This document shows positions 45,349-53,959 of a stretch of DNA of 64,000 nt, piece by piece (position 1 is the first letter of the stretch; each line of letters opens with the position of its first letter). The notes beneath the pieces were generated by a model. The model was given only the letters and a program-made list of their open reading frames with translations, did no database searches and was not told where the DNA came from. This DNA is from Rhodobacterales bacterium HKCCE3408 (GTDB lineage: Bacteria > Pseudomonadota > Alphaproteobacteria > Rhodobacterales > Rhodobacteraceae): assembly GCA_015689705.1 (NCBI GenBank), contig WVSN01000010.1, positions 62,001 through 126,000 of the forward strand, in the 5' to 3' direction. The translations under genes were made by a program, and so were the position numbers.

Positions 45349-46307
45349 TCTCCGTCACTGCCGACACCTTTCCGCTGGCCGAGGCCTTCACGATCGCGCG
45401 CGGTTCGCGGACCGAAGCGCATGTGCTGACGATCCGCGTGTTCCGTGACGGTGTGACCGGCATCGGCGAATGCGTTCCCTATCCGCGCTACGGCGAAAGC
45501 CTGCAGAACGTGACCGAAGCGATCGAAGGGCTGCCACCCGACATCTCGCGGCAGGACTTGCAGCACGCGCTTCCGCCCGGTGCGGCGCGCAACGCGGTCG
45601 ACTGCGCGCTTTGGGACTGGCAGGCGAAGAAGACCGGTGCGCCGGTCTGGCGTCTTGCTGCGCTGCCGCGGCCGAAACCGGTGGAAACGGCGTTCACGAT
45701 ATCGCTCGCCCCGGCCGAGGCGATGGAAGCATCTGCGGCGCGAAACGCGCATCGCCCGCTTCTCAAGGTCAAGCTTGGCACGCCCGAAGACATGCCGCGG
45801 CTCGAAGCTGTGCGCCGGGGCGCGCCGAAGTCACGGATCATCGTCGATGCAAACGAGGGCTGGACAGCCGAAGTATATGCCGATCTGGCGCCGCATCTGC
45901 TTCGGCTCGGCGTGGAGATGGTCGAGCAGCCGCTGCCGGCCGGGCAGGACGAGGCGCTTGCCGGGATCGAACGGCCGCTGCCGGTCTGCGCCGACGAAAG
46001 CTGCCATGACCAAGCCACCCTCGCTGACCTGTCGGGCAAGTACGACATGGTCAACATCAAGCTCGACAAGACCGGTGGCCTGACCGAGGCGCTGGCTCTG
46101 AAGGCCGCGGCCGAAGCGGAGGGATACCGGATCATGGTCGGTTGCATGGTCGGATCGTCTCTGGCGATGGCGCCCGCGATCCTGCCGGCGCAGGGCGTCG
46201 CGATCGTCGATCTCGACGCGCCGCTCCTGCTGGCCGCCGACCGCGATCCGCCGATCCGGTTCGAAGGTTCGATCATGCATCCCGCTCCCGCGGAGCTCTG
46301 GGGATGA
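45345..46307 (+). CDS. dgcA: N-acetyl-D-glutamate racemase DgcA (enolase superfamily)
   Basis: This 320-residue protein is a muconate-lactonizing/dipeptide-epimerase type enolase-superfamily member. The catalytic KxK is in LLKVKLG, the metal ligands are in IIVDANEGW, MVEQPLP and CADES, and the second lysine is in NIKLDKTGG. Alone it could be called an L-Ala-D/L-Glu epimerase; the overlap with dgcN favours the DgcA role, racemising N-acetyl-D-glutamate to the L form. It overlaps the phosphoesterase gene by 4 bases. Confidence 0.9.
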   Translation: MISVTADTFPLAEAFTIARGSRTEAHVLTIRVFRDGVTGIGECVPYPRYGESLQNVTEAIEGLPPDISRQDLQHALPPGAARNAVDCALWDWQAKKTGAPVWRLAALPRPKPVETAFTISLAPAEAMEASAARNAHRPLLKVKLGTPEDMPRLEAVRRGAPKSRIIVDANEGWTAEVYADLAPHLLRLGVEMVEQPLPAGQDEALAGIERPLPVCADESCHDQATLADLSGKYDMVNIKLDKTGGLTEALALKAAAEAEGYRIMVGCMVGSSLAMAPAILPAQGVAIVDLDAPLLLAADRDPPIRFEGSIMHPAPAELWG

Positions 46308-47062
46308 CGGCCCCGGCCCGCCGGATCGCCGTGATCGCCGACATCCACGGGAACGCGGATGCCCTGAATGCGGTGCTGGCGCGGATCGACGCGGCCGGCG
46401 CGGACCTCATCGTCAATCTCGGTGACCATTTCAGCGGGCCTCTCGATGCGGTGCGGACGGCGGAAATCCTGCGGACCCGGCCCGAGATCGTTTCGATCCG
46501 CGGAAACCACGACCGCTGGCTGATCGAACAGGACCCGGCCGAGATGGCGCCGTCCGACGCATCCGCGCATGCGCAGCTGTCCGCCGAGGACCTGCGCTGG
46601 CTGCGGTCATTGCCGCCGCTCCACCGTATCGACGACGTGCTCCTCTGCCATGCGACGCCGAAGGACGACCTGACCTACTGGATGGAGACCGTGACGCCCG
46701 AGGGTGCCGTCACGCTCCGCCCCGCGGACGAGATCGAGCGGCTGGCCAGAGGCGAAAGCGCCGCGCTCATGCTGTGCGGCCATACCCACGTGCCACGCGG
46801 AGTCCGCCTGACCTCCGGTGCGCTGATCGTCAATCCCGGCAGCGTCGGTTGCCCCGCCTTCGACGATGACCATCCGGTGCCGCATGCGGTCGAGGCCGGT
46901 CTGCCCGATGCACGGTTCGCCATCGTCGAACGCTTCGGCGACGACTGGACCGTCGCCTTCCACGCCGTACCATACGACACGGCCCGGATGGCGCAGATGG
47001 CCGAGGCGGCCGGGCGCAGGGACTGGGCCAAGGCGGTCGCGCGCGGCCGGGTGCGGCCTTGA
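46304..47062 (+). CDS. Metallophosphoesterase
   Basis: This 252-residue calcineurin-like phosphoesterase has the full di-metal motif set: VIADIHGN, NLGDHFSGP, RGNHDRW, LCHAT and CGHTHVPR. It is close to YfcE/MJ0936-type phosphodiesterases. Its substrate is unknown. It is translationally coupled to dgcA by an ATGA overlap and is followed 54 bases later by the aminotransferase gene, so it is embedded in a D-amino-acid operon, an unusual place for such an enzyme. Confidence 0.9.
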   Translation: MTAPARRIAVIADIHGNADALNAVLARIDAAGADLIVNLGDHFSGPLDAVRTAEILRTRPEIVSIRGNHDRWLIEQDPAEMAPSDASAHAQLSAEDLRWLRSLPPLHRIDDVLLCHATPKDDLTYWMETVTPEGAVTLRPADEIERLARGESAALMLCGHTHVPRGVRLTSGALIVNPGSVGCPAFDDDHPVPHAVEAGLPDARFAIVERFGDDWTVAFHAVPYDTARMAQMAEAAGRRDWAKAVARGRVRP

Positions 47063-47116
47063 CGCCGGCGGCCCGAGACCCGAAAGCGGATTAAGAACAG
47101 CAGCGGAGACCACACC

Positions 47117-47971
47117 ATGAGCCGCACCGTCTACGTCAACGGCGAATACCTCCCCGAAGAACAGGCGAAGGTCTCGGTCTTCGACCGCGGCTTCCTGTTC
47201 GCCGACGGCGTCTACGAGGTGACGAGCGTCCTCGGCGGCAAGCTCATAGATTTCGACGGCCACGCGAAACGGCTCCAGCGCTCGCTCGACGAGCTCGAGA
47301 TGAAAAACCCCGTGACGAAGGACGAGCTGCTCGGCGTCCACCGCGAGCTTGTGGAGCGGAACGGGATCGATGAAGGGCTGGTCTATCTCCAGATCACCCG
47401 CGGGGCGGCGGACCGCGACTTCGCCTATCCCGACGGGGCGGAACCGACCATCGTGCTCTTCACCCAGTCGAAGCCCGGCCTCGCCGAAAGCCCGAAGGCG
47501 AAAACGGGGATGAAGGTGATCTCGATCGAGGATCAGCGGTGGGGTCGGCGCGACATCAAGACGGTGCAGCTTCTCTACCCGTCGATGGGCAAGATGATGG
47601 CCAAGGCCGCAGGCGCAGACGACGCATGGATGGTGCAGGACGGTCAGGTGACCGAAGGGACGTCCAACAATGCCTACATCGTGAAGGGCAACACTATCGT
47701 CACCCGACAGCTGTCGAACGACATCCTGCACGGGATCACGCGTGCCGCCGTCTTGCGGTTTGCCGCGGAGGCCCAGATGCAGGTCGAAGAACGGCCGTTC
47801 ACCATCGACGAGGCCATGGGCGCGGACGAGGCGTTCATCACCTCGGCCTCGACCTTCGTGATGCCCGTGGTGGAGATCGACGGAGCGGCCATCGGCACCG
47901 GCACACCCGGCCCCGTCGCCGCACGCCTGCGCGAAATCTACCTTGAAGAAAGCCGCAAGGCCGCGATCTAG
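47117..47971 (+). CDS. dat: D-amino-acid aminotransferase
   Basis: This 284-residue PLP enzyme is of the fold-type IV (D-amino-acid aminotransferase/BCAT/ADC lyase) family. The N-terminal MSRTVYVNGEYLPEEQAKVS and FDRGFLFADGVYEV are characteristic, the PLP-binding lysine is in GRRDIKTVQLL, and EGTSNNAYIV and LHGITRAAVL bind cofactor phosphate. The context with dgcNA suggests transamination of D-alanine or D-glutamate. Its stop shares a CTAG with the convergent pip gene. Confidence 0.92.
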   Translation: MSRTVYVNGEYLPEEQAKVSVFDRGFLFADGVYEVTSVLGGKLIDFDGHAKRLQRSLDELEMKNPVTKDELLGVHRELVERNGIDEGLVYLQITRGAADRDFAYPDGAEPTIVLFTQSKPGLAESPKAKTGMKVISIEDQRWGRRDIKTVQLLYPSMGKMMAKAAGADDAWMVQDGQVTEGTSNNAYIVKGNTIVTRQLSNDILHGITRAAVLRFAAEAQMQVEERPFTIDEAMGADEAFITSASTFVMPVVEIDGAAIGTGTPGPVAARLREIYLEESRKAAI

Positions 47972-48957
47972 AAGTCGAGCCGCTTCCGGTTCTGTTCCAC
48001 ACCGCGCATGACGTTGACCAGTTCCCGGCTGATGCCGGGTTCGGACAGCGCGTGGCCGGCGGACTTCACCATTTGCAGCCGGACGGCGGGCCAGTTCTCG
48101 GCCAGCCGGTAGGCCGAAAGCGGCGGGCAGATCATGTCGTAGCGGCCCTGCACGATCACGCCGGGCACATGCGAAATGCGCCCGATATCGCGCAGGATCT
48201 GGCCGTCGGCCTCGAGAAAGGCCCGGTTGGTGAAATAGTGGTTCTCAAGCCGGGCGAAGGCGCGGGCGTAGTCGGCCGGGCTTTCGGCGCTGGCGCCGTC
48301 GCTGTCGATCGAGGCGAGCGCGTTTTCCCAGGACGCCCAGGCACGGGCAAAGCGGGTCTCGACCATCAGGTCGCCCGAGAAGAGCCGCCGGTTGTAGGCC
48401 GCGATCAGGTCGCCCCGCTCGTCCTGCGGCACAAGGCTGGAGAACCGGTTCCACTGTTCGGGCCAGAACTGCCCGGCGCCGCCGCCATAAAACCAGTCGA
48501 GCTCGCGTTCGGTCGCAAGGAAGACCCCGCGCAGCGCCAGATAGGCGACCCGGTCCGGGTGCGTCTCGGCATAGACAAGCGCCAGCGTCGCGCCCCACGA
48601 TCCGCCGAACACCGCCCAGCGGTCGATTTTCAGCTCTTCACGGATGCGCTCGATATCGTCGACGAGGTGCCAGGTCGTGTTCGCTTCAATCGAGGCGTGC
48701 GGGCGCGACCGGCCGCACCCGCGCTGGTCGAACAGGATGATCCGCCAGCGTTCCGGGTCGAAATAGCGCCGCATCGCGGGCGAGCAGCCGCCGCCAGGAC
48801 CGCCATGCAGGACGACCACGGGCGCGCCCTCGGGATTGCCGCATTGCTCCAGGTAGATGGTGTGGCCGTCGCCCACGTCGAACATGCGCTGATCGAACGG
48901 GTCGATCGGCGGGTAGAGATGCGCGGCTGCGCGCTTTTGCGCGGCGAACTTGTCCAT
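47968..48957 (-). CDS. pip: Prolyl aminopeptidase
   Basis: Pip (329 residues) removes N-terminal proline from peptides. It is an alpha/beta hydrolase of family S33: the oxyanion motif HGGPGGG, the nucleophile Ser in [10 protein letters not shown], the Asp in [12 protein letters not shown] and the His in [11 protein letters not shown] are all seen. It starts at [20 protein letters not shown]; the open frame reaches further upstream into the ubiG promoter region without homology. Confidence 0.95.
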   Translation of the reverse strand: MDKFAAQKRAAAHLYPPIDPFDQRMFDVGDGHTIYLEQCGNPEGAPVVVLHGGPGGGCSPAMRRYFDPERWRIILFDQRGCGRSRPHASIEANTTWHLVDDIERIREELKIDRWAVFGGSWGATLALVYAETHPDRVAYLALRGVFLATERELDWFYGGGAGQFWPEQWNRFSSLVPQDERGDLIAAYNRRLFSGDLMVETRFARAWASWENALASIDSDGASAESPADYARAFARLENHYFTNRAFLEADGQILRDIGRISHVPGVIVQGRYDMICPPLSAYRLAENWPAVRLQMVKSAGHALSEPGISRELVNVMRGVEQNRKRLDF

Positions 48958-49022
48958 ATCGGACCTATATAGAACTCCCGCGGCGCGTACCACGCCCGCG
49001 AGGATCAAAGTTGCAGGACGCC

Positions 49023-49760
49023 ATGACCGTAACGATCGACGACACAGAGATCGCCAAGTTCCAGGCAATGGCCGCCGAATGGTGGGACCCGGAGGGCAAG
49101 TTCAAGCCGCTCCACATGCTGAACCCGACGCGGCTCGACTACATCACCGCGCAGATCGCGGCGGAGTTCGGGCGCGACCTGAAGGGCGAGACGCCGTTCG
49201 CGGGGCTGCGCATCCTCGATATCGGCTGCGGCGGGGGATTGCTGTCCGAGCCGATGGCGCGGCTCGGCGCCGAAGTCGTCGGCGCGGATGCGGCCGAGCG
49301 CAACATTCCGGTCGCCGAGCTCCACGCCGAGCAATCGGGCCTCGAGATCGACTACCGGCACACGACGGCGGAGGCGCTGGCCGAGGCCGGCGAGCAGTTT
49401 GACGTGGTTCTGAACATGGAAGTGGTCGAGCACGTGGCCGATCCGCCGGCTTACCTTGCGGCCTGCCATGCGCTTCTGAAGCCGGGCGGGCTGATGGTGT
49501 GCTCCACCATCAACCGCAACCCCAAGAGCTTCGCGATGGCCATCGTCGGAGCGGAGTACGTCATGCGCTGGTTGCCCAAGGGCACGCATGACTGGAACAA
49601 GTTCATCACGCCGGACGAGCTGTTCTCGCTGCTCGAGGGCGCAGGGCTGAAGCCGGTTGACCGCAAGGGGTTCGTGTTCAACCCGATCCTGTGGACCTGG
49701 GGCCTGTCCGACCGCGACCTGTCGGTGAACTACGTCACGGCAAGCATCCGCTCCGCCTAG
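49023..49760 (+). CDS. ubiG: Bifunctional ubiquinone O-methyltransferase UbiG
   Basis: UbiG (245 residues) performs both O-methylation steps of ubiquinone synthesis. SAM-binding motif I is [20 protein letters not shown]. The family opening [20 protein letters not shown] and the later [16 protein letters not shown] are diagnostic. The ATG is chosen over an upstream TTG (49011) because AGGA lies 5 bases before it. Its stop shares CTAG with the convergent marR gene. Confidence 0.95.
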   Translation: MTVTIDDTEIAKFQAMAAEWWDPEGKFKPLHMLNPTRLDYITAQIAAEFGRDLKGETPFAGLRILDIGCGGGLLSEPMARLGAEVVGADAAERNIPVAELHAEQSGLEIDYRHTTAEALAEAGEQFDVVLNMEVVEHVADPPAYLAACHALLKPGGLMVCSTINRNPKSFAMAIVGAEYVMRWLPKGTHDWNKFITPDELFSLLEGAGLKPVDRKGFVFNPILWTWGLSDRDLSVNYVTASIRSA

Positions 49761-50200
49761 CGTTCGGTCTCCATCCGCTGGCGCAGGGTGCGCAGGACCT
49801 GCACGGCAGAGCGCACCTGGTCGGCGCCAATTTCGCTCGCTGTTTCGGCGAGGATCGGCGCGATGGCTTCAAGCGCCTGGTCGCGTGCCTGCCGCCCGGC
49901 GCGGCTGATCGTCACGAATTTCCGCCGCGCGTCGTCCCAGTCGGGCCGGATGTGCACGTGCCCGGCCCATTCGAGCCGGTTGAGCGTGTTCGTCATTGCG
50001 CCACGGGTGACATAGAAGGTCCGGGCCAGCTGCGCCGGGGTCTTTTCGCCGGTCGCGCGGGCCAGATGATTCAGGACCGAGAAATGGCTAAGCTCCATCC
50101 CTTTCGGTAAAGCCCGGCCGAGCCTGTTCCGCAGCATCTGGTCCGCGGCGAACATCTCGGAAATCAGGGCGATCGAAAGCGGATCGTCGGACTGGGCCAT
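49757..50200 (-). CDS. MarR family transcriptional regulator
   Basis: This 147-residue winged-helix protein has the MarR layout: dimerisation helices at both ends and a central wHTH ([27 protein letters not shown]), with the wing at [17 protein letters not shown]. The ligand and targets are unknown. It is the last gene of a leftward comF-grxC-marR run, 54 bases after grxC, so it may be transcribed with them. Confidence 0.9.
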   Translation of the reverse strand: MAQSDDPLSIALISEMFAADQMLRNRLGRALPKGMELSHFSVLNHLARATGEKTPAQLARTFYVTRGAMTNTLNRLEWAGHVHIRPDWDDARRKFVTISRAGRQARDQALEAIAPILAETASEIGADQVRSAVQVLRTLRQRMETER

Positions 50201-50254
50201 GGCCGGCAGTAGTGCCGACCGCGCGGTCTCAAGGCAAGCGCCGCGTCGTCGCGG

Positions 50255-50512
50255 TCAGCCGGCGAGAAGCGGGTCGAGTTTGCCGTCGCGGTCGAGCTCG
50301 GCCATATCGTCGTAGCCGCCGACATGGGTGTCGCCGATGAAGATCTGTGGCACGGTGTGACGGCCGTTCGCCCGGCCGAGCATCTCCTGCCGCTTCGACG
50401 GATCGCCGAGGACGTCGTATTCGAAATAGCTCACGCCCTTGTCGGCCAGCAGCCGCTTCGCCGCATAGCAGTAGCCGCAGAGCGGCGAAGTATAGATTTC
50501 AACGCTTTGCAT
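50255..50512 (-). CDS. grxC: Glutaredoxin 3
   Basis: GrxC (85 residues) is a dithiol glutaredoxin with the active site C12-G-Y-C15 and the cis-Pro in TVPQIFIG, then GGYDDM near the C-terminus. It reduces disulfides with glutathione. It follows comF by 36 bases on the same strand, an arrangement common in Rhodobacteraceae. Confidence 0.95.
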   Translation of the reverse strand: MQSVEIYTSPLCGYCYAAKRLLADKGVSYFEYDVLGDPSKRQEMLGRANGRHTVPQIFIGDTHVGGYDDMAELDRDGKLDPLLAG

Positions 50513-50548
50513 CGCGCGCGTCCCCGTTCCAGTCTGTTGCGCGAATAC

Positions 50549-51274
50549 TTAGGCATCGCGGCAGACCCGCGCCAGTGCAATCACGGAGACATTATCTGCA
50601 CCGGCCCGGCGCGCCGCTTCCGACGCCGCGGCGAAGGTCGCGCCCGAGGTCATCACGTCATCGATGAGGAGAACGGGCCGGCCCTCGAGCTGCCGCCCGT
50701 TTCCCGGATGCGGGGCGATGGCGCGGTCCAGTGCAGCCCGCCGCTCCTCGCGCCCGAGGCCGTCGAGGCTCGGAGTTGCGCGGACACGCAGCAGCGCGTC
50801 GACCGCGACATCGGCACCCGTCGCGCGGGCCATCGCCTGCGCCAGAAGAGCCGACTGGTTGAACCGCCGCCGCATCAGCCTGCCGCGATGGAGAGGGATG
50901 GGAACGAGCACCGTTTCGGGTTGCAGCAGGTCCTGCGCGGCACGGGCGAGCCACGGACCAGCCGCCCGCGCGACCTCGGCCCGGTCGCCATGCTTCAATC
51001 CCAGGATCAGGCGGCGCGCAGTGCCAGCGTAGACCATTACCGCGCGCCCCCGGTTCCATGGCCGCGGCATCGCACGGCAGTCGTCGCAGGCGAGCCGCTC
51101 GTCCGGATCGGCTTGGCCCGGCAGTGGCGCACCGCAGATGTCGCAGATGGTCGACAGGATGAAGGGCGTTTCCGACCAGCAGGCGCCGCACAGCGCGAAA
51201 TCCTCACCAACGAGCGCGCTGCAGGACAGGCATTCGGGGGGAAACACGGCGTGGAGCACGGTTTGCAATCTCAT
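50549..51274 (-). CDS. comF: ComF family phosphoribosyltransferase-like protein
   Basis: This 241-residue protein has an N-terminal zinc ribbon (CLSCSALVGEDFALCGACW, then ICDICGAPL) and a C-terminal phosphoribosyltransferase domain with VLLIDDVMTSGATF. ComF proteins are needed for natural transformation in several bacteria, and close relatives (GntX) occur without competence; the role here is unproven. Divergent from the methyltransferase gene with a 47-base gap. Confidence 0.92.
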   Translation of the reverse strand: MRLQTVLHAVFPPECLSCSALVGEDFALCGACWSETPFILSTICDICGAPLPGQADPDERLACDDCRAMPRPWNRGRAVMVYAGTARRLILGLKHGDRAEVARAAGPWLARAAQDLLQPETVLVPIPLHRGRLMRRRFNQSALLAQAMARATGADVAVDALLRVRATPSLDGLGREERRAALDRAIAPHPGNGRQLEGRPVLLIDDVMTSGATFAAASEAARRAGADNVSVIALARVCRDA

Positions 51275-51321
51275 CCCGACCCTCTAAGTAGCCCACTGTT
51301 CCGACCAAGGCGCGACGACCG

Positions 51322-52185
51322 ATGACCGAGGCCAGACCACAGCTTGTCGACCCGGAGGCGCTGGCCCGCCACCGGCGCCGGGCGCGGCCCGAGGCGGCGC
51401 GCTTCCTGCACGACGCAGCCCGGGACGAACTCGATGAAAGACTGATCGACGTTAACAGGTCCTTTACGACGCCGGCGCTGGTGACGCCGTTCCCTGACCT
51501 CTGGGACGACTTTCTTCCGGATGCTCCGCGTGTCGCGCCGGATGAAACGCTGGCGCTGGAACCGGGCGCGCACGATCTGGTCGTCCACGCCATGGCGCTG
51601 CACTGGTCCGAGGATCCGCTTGGCCAGATCATCCAGTGCACTCGTGCCCTGCAACCCGACGGCCTGTTCCTGGCCGTCTGCCTCGGCGGCACGACGCTGA
51701 CGGAACTGCGCGCATCGCTGGCCCAGGCCGAGGCGGAATTGACCGGTGGGATCAGCCCACGCGTCGCGCCGATGGCCGAGATCCGGGATCTCGGTGCGCT
51801 TCTCCAGCGCGCGGGCCTTGCTTTGCCCGTCGCCGACAGCCTCGCCCTGACGGCGACCTATAGCGGGCTTCCGGCTCTGGCGCGCGACCTGCGGGCCATG
51901 GGTGAGACCAATGCGCTGGCCGCCCGGCTGCGGCATCCGACGCCGAAGACGCTCTTCGCGCGGGCCGGCGCGCACTACGCGCAATCCTTCCCGGCCGAAG
52001 AAAACCGGATCCGGACGACCTTCGAGCTCGTATTCCTGACAGGCTGGCGCCCGCACGAAAGCCAGCCGAAGCCACTCCGCCCCGGCTCGGCTGCGCACCG
52101 GCTGGCCGACGCCCTCGGGGTCACGGAGTTTGACGAAACCGGCGCCGACGCGCAAAAGGCGACTGACGAGGTGGACCAGAGATGA
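51322..52185 (+). CDS. SAM-dependent methyltransferase (BioC/NDUFAF5-like)
   Basis: This 287-residue protein resembles the methyltransferases annotated as SAM-dependent and related to NDUFAF5, a complex I assembly factor in mitochondria. The methyltransferase core is shown by DLVVHAMALHWSEDPLG and QCTRALQPDGLFLAVCLGG, and the N-terminus RHRRRARPEAARFLHDAA is typical of this subgroup. The canonical glycine-rich motif I is degenerate. Its stop overlaps the hemH start as ATGA, so the two are co-translated. Confidence 0.88.
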   Translation: MTEARPQLVDPEALARHRRRARPEAARFLHDAARDELDERLIDVNRSFTTPALVTPFPDLWDDFLPDAPRVAPDETLALEPGAHDLVVHAMALHWSEDPLGQIIQCTRALQPDGLFLAVCLGGTTLTELRASLAQAEAELTGGISPRVAPMAEIRDLGALLQRAGLALPVADSLALTATYSGLPALARDLRAMGETNALAARLRHPTPKTLFARAGAHYAQSFPAEENRIRTTFELVFLTGWRPHESQPKPLRPGSAAHRLADALGVTEFDETGADAQKATDEVDQR

Positions 52186-53249
52186 ACATGATGCGTGACG
52201 CGACACCGGCCGAAACACTTGCCCATGCGCCCGCGGACCACCCGGCGGTCAAGTTCGGCAAGGTCGGCGTCCTGCTCGCCAATCTCGGGACGCCGGACAA
52301 TTACGACTACTGGTCGATGCGCCGCTACCTGTCGGAATTCCTTTCGGACCGGCGCGTCATCGACTACTCGCCCTGGATCTGGCAGCCGCTTCTGCAACTC
52401 ATCATCCTGTCGAAGCGCCCGTTCTCGTCCGGGGCGGCCTACAAGTCGATCTGGAACGAAGAGGCGGGGGAAAGCCCGCTGATGACCATCACGAAGGCGC
52501 AGACGGCGAAGATGGCCGAGCGCATGGCGGCGCGGTTCGGCGACGAGGTCGTGGTCGACTACTGCATGCGCTATGGCAATCCCTCGACCAAATCGAAGGT
52601 CGATGCGCTGGTCGCGCAGGGTTGCACGAAGATCCTCTTCTTCCCGCTCTACCCGCAATATGCCGGCGCCACCTCGGCCACAGCCTGTGACGAGTTCTTC
52701 CGGTCGCTCGTGGACATCAAGTGGCAGCCGACGGTCCGCACGGTCGAGGCGTATTACGAACGCCCGGAATACATCGAGGCGCTGGCACAGTCGGTGGAGC
52801 GCACGTACGCCGGCCTGGACCAGCGTCCGGACGTCCTGGTCTGCTCCTATCACGGTGTGCCGAAGCGCTACCTGATGGAGGGCGACCCGTATCACTGCCA
52901 GTGCCAGAAGACGACGCGCCTCCTGCGCGAGCGGCTTGGATGGGACAAGACGGAGATCGTGACGACCTTCCAGTCCCGCTTCGGGCCGGAGGAATGGCTG
53001 AAGCCCTACACCGTCGAAGAGGTCGCGCGTCTCGCCGAACAGGGCAAGAAGCGGATCGCGGTCTGCGCGCCCGCGTTTTCGGCCGACTGCATCGAGACGC
53101 TGGAAGAGATCAACGAGGAGATCCGCGAAAGCTTCGAGCACGCGGGCGGTGAGAGCTTCACCTACATCCCGTGTCTCAATGACGACGACGCGCACATGGA
53201 TGCGCTGTTCGACGTGGCGGTGGACAACATCAAGGGCTGGATCGCCTGA
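52182..53249 (+). CDS. hemH: Ferrochelatase
   Basis: HemH (355 residues) inserts Fe2+ into protoporphyrin IX, the last step of protoheme synthesis. The N-terminal KVGVLLANLGTPDNYDYWSMRRYL, the central FPLYPQYAGATSA and the C-terminal PAFSADCIETLEEINEE (with metal-binding residues) match the family. It has a Cys-rich segment (YHCQCQKTTRLL) in the middle, as in other proteobacterial ferrochelatases. It is coupled to the preceding methyltransferase gene. Confidence 0.97.
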   Translation: MNMMRDATPAETLAHAPADHPAVKFGKVGVLLANLGTPDNYDYWSMRRYLSEFLSDRRVIDYSPWIWQPLLQLIILSKRPFSSGAAYKSIWNEEAGESPLMTITKAQTAKMAERMAARFGDEVVVDYCMRYGNPSTKSKVDALVAQGCTKILFFPLYPQYAGATSATACDEFFRSLVDIKWQPTVRTVEAYYERPEYIEALAQSVERTYAGLDQRPDVLVCSYHGVPKRYLMEGDPYHCQCQKTTRLLRERLGWDKTEIVTTFQSRFGPEEWLKPYTVEEVARLAEQGKKRIAVCAPAFSADCIETLEEINEEIRESFEHAGGESFTYIPCLNDDDAHMDALFDVAVDNIKGWIA

Positions 53250-53265
53250 GAACAGGCGCGGGCGG

Positions 53266-53409
53266 TCAGGCCGCCCGGCCGGTTACCGGCGCACCGGTGA
53301 ATAGCGTCTCGCCCACTTTCACGACGATCTTGCCGTCTTCCAGTGCGCGTACGAAAAGCCCTTGAACAGATACGCACGTCCCAAGCGTAATTGTCTTCAG
53401 CACAGTCAC
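53266..53409 (-). CDS. Small hypothetical protein, about 47 residues
   Basis: A short frame encodes MTVLKTITLGTCVSVQGLF followed by VRALEDGKIVVKVGETLFTG, a compact beta-type sequence. It starts with GTG behind AAGGGGG (a second GTG two codons later has better spacing). It converges on hemH, and an inverted GGGCGG/CCGCCC repeat at its 3' end may end both transcripts. An AT-richer stretch of about 150 bases lies upstream of the start, up to mutT, and probably holds its promoter; nothing else was recognised there. Confidence 0.65.
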   Translation of the reverse strand: MTVLKTITLGTCVSVQGLFVRALEDGKIVVKVGETLFTGAPVTGRAA

Positions 53410-53560
53410 GTCCCCCTTGGCTGTGTCCCCTAAGCATAGCGAAAACCGGTTCAAAGGCAGCAACAAAAATCGACGTAATACGCCGGATTTTGCCTATTCT
53501 TTCATCAATTTAGGGACGATTATCGGAGATCGGGCAGATTCCTGCCGATGACCTTCGGGG

Positions 53561-53959
53561 TCACAGCCAGTCGCGGAGAATCGGGATCAGCGGCAGATCC
53601 GCGGGCGGCATCGGGTAGTCGCGCAGGCGCGCCGGAGGCGCCCAGGCAAGGCGCTGACCCTCGCGCGGGGAAGGGATTCCCTGCCACTTCCGGCAGACGA
53701 AAAGCGGCATGAGAAGGTGGAAGTCGTCGTAGCCGTGACTGGCGAAGGTCAGCGGTGCAAGGCAGCTCGCCCAGGTGTCGATTCCGAGCTCTTCGTGAAG
53801 TTCGCGGATCAGCGCGGCCTCCGGCGTCTCACCGGCTTCGACCTTGCCGCCGGGAAACTCCCACAGACCCGCCATGGACTTCCCCTCGGGGCGCTGCGCA
53901 AGGAGAACGCGGCCATCGGGGTCCACCAGCGCCACGGCGGCGACGAGGAGTGTGTTCAA
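53561..53959 (-). CDS. mutT: 8-oxo-dGTP diphosphatase (MutT/Nudix)
   Basis: This 132-residue Nudix hydrolase has a complete Nudix box (GGKVEAGETPEAALIRELHE then ELGI). The N-terminal LLVAAVALVDPDGRVLLAQRP and the GLWEFPGGKVE region are those of MutT, which removes oxidised nucleotides from the pool. Family placement is sure, 8-oxo-dGTP specificity less so. It starts with TTG, which overlaps the argJ stop as TTGA, so translation is coupled. Confidence 0.9.
   Translation of the reverse strand: MNTLLVAAVALVDPDGRVLLAQRPEGKSMAGLWEFPGGKVEAGETPEAALIRELHEELGIDTWASCLAPLTFASHGYDDFHLLMPLFVCRKWQGIPSPREGQRLAWAPPARLRDYPMPPADLPLIPILRDWL

Noticed and set aside
51322-52185. Assignment of the methyltransferase to biotin synthesis (BioC)
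   Set aside because: No other biotin genes are near and motif I is degenerate; only the wider family is supported.
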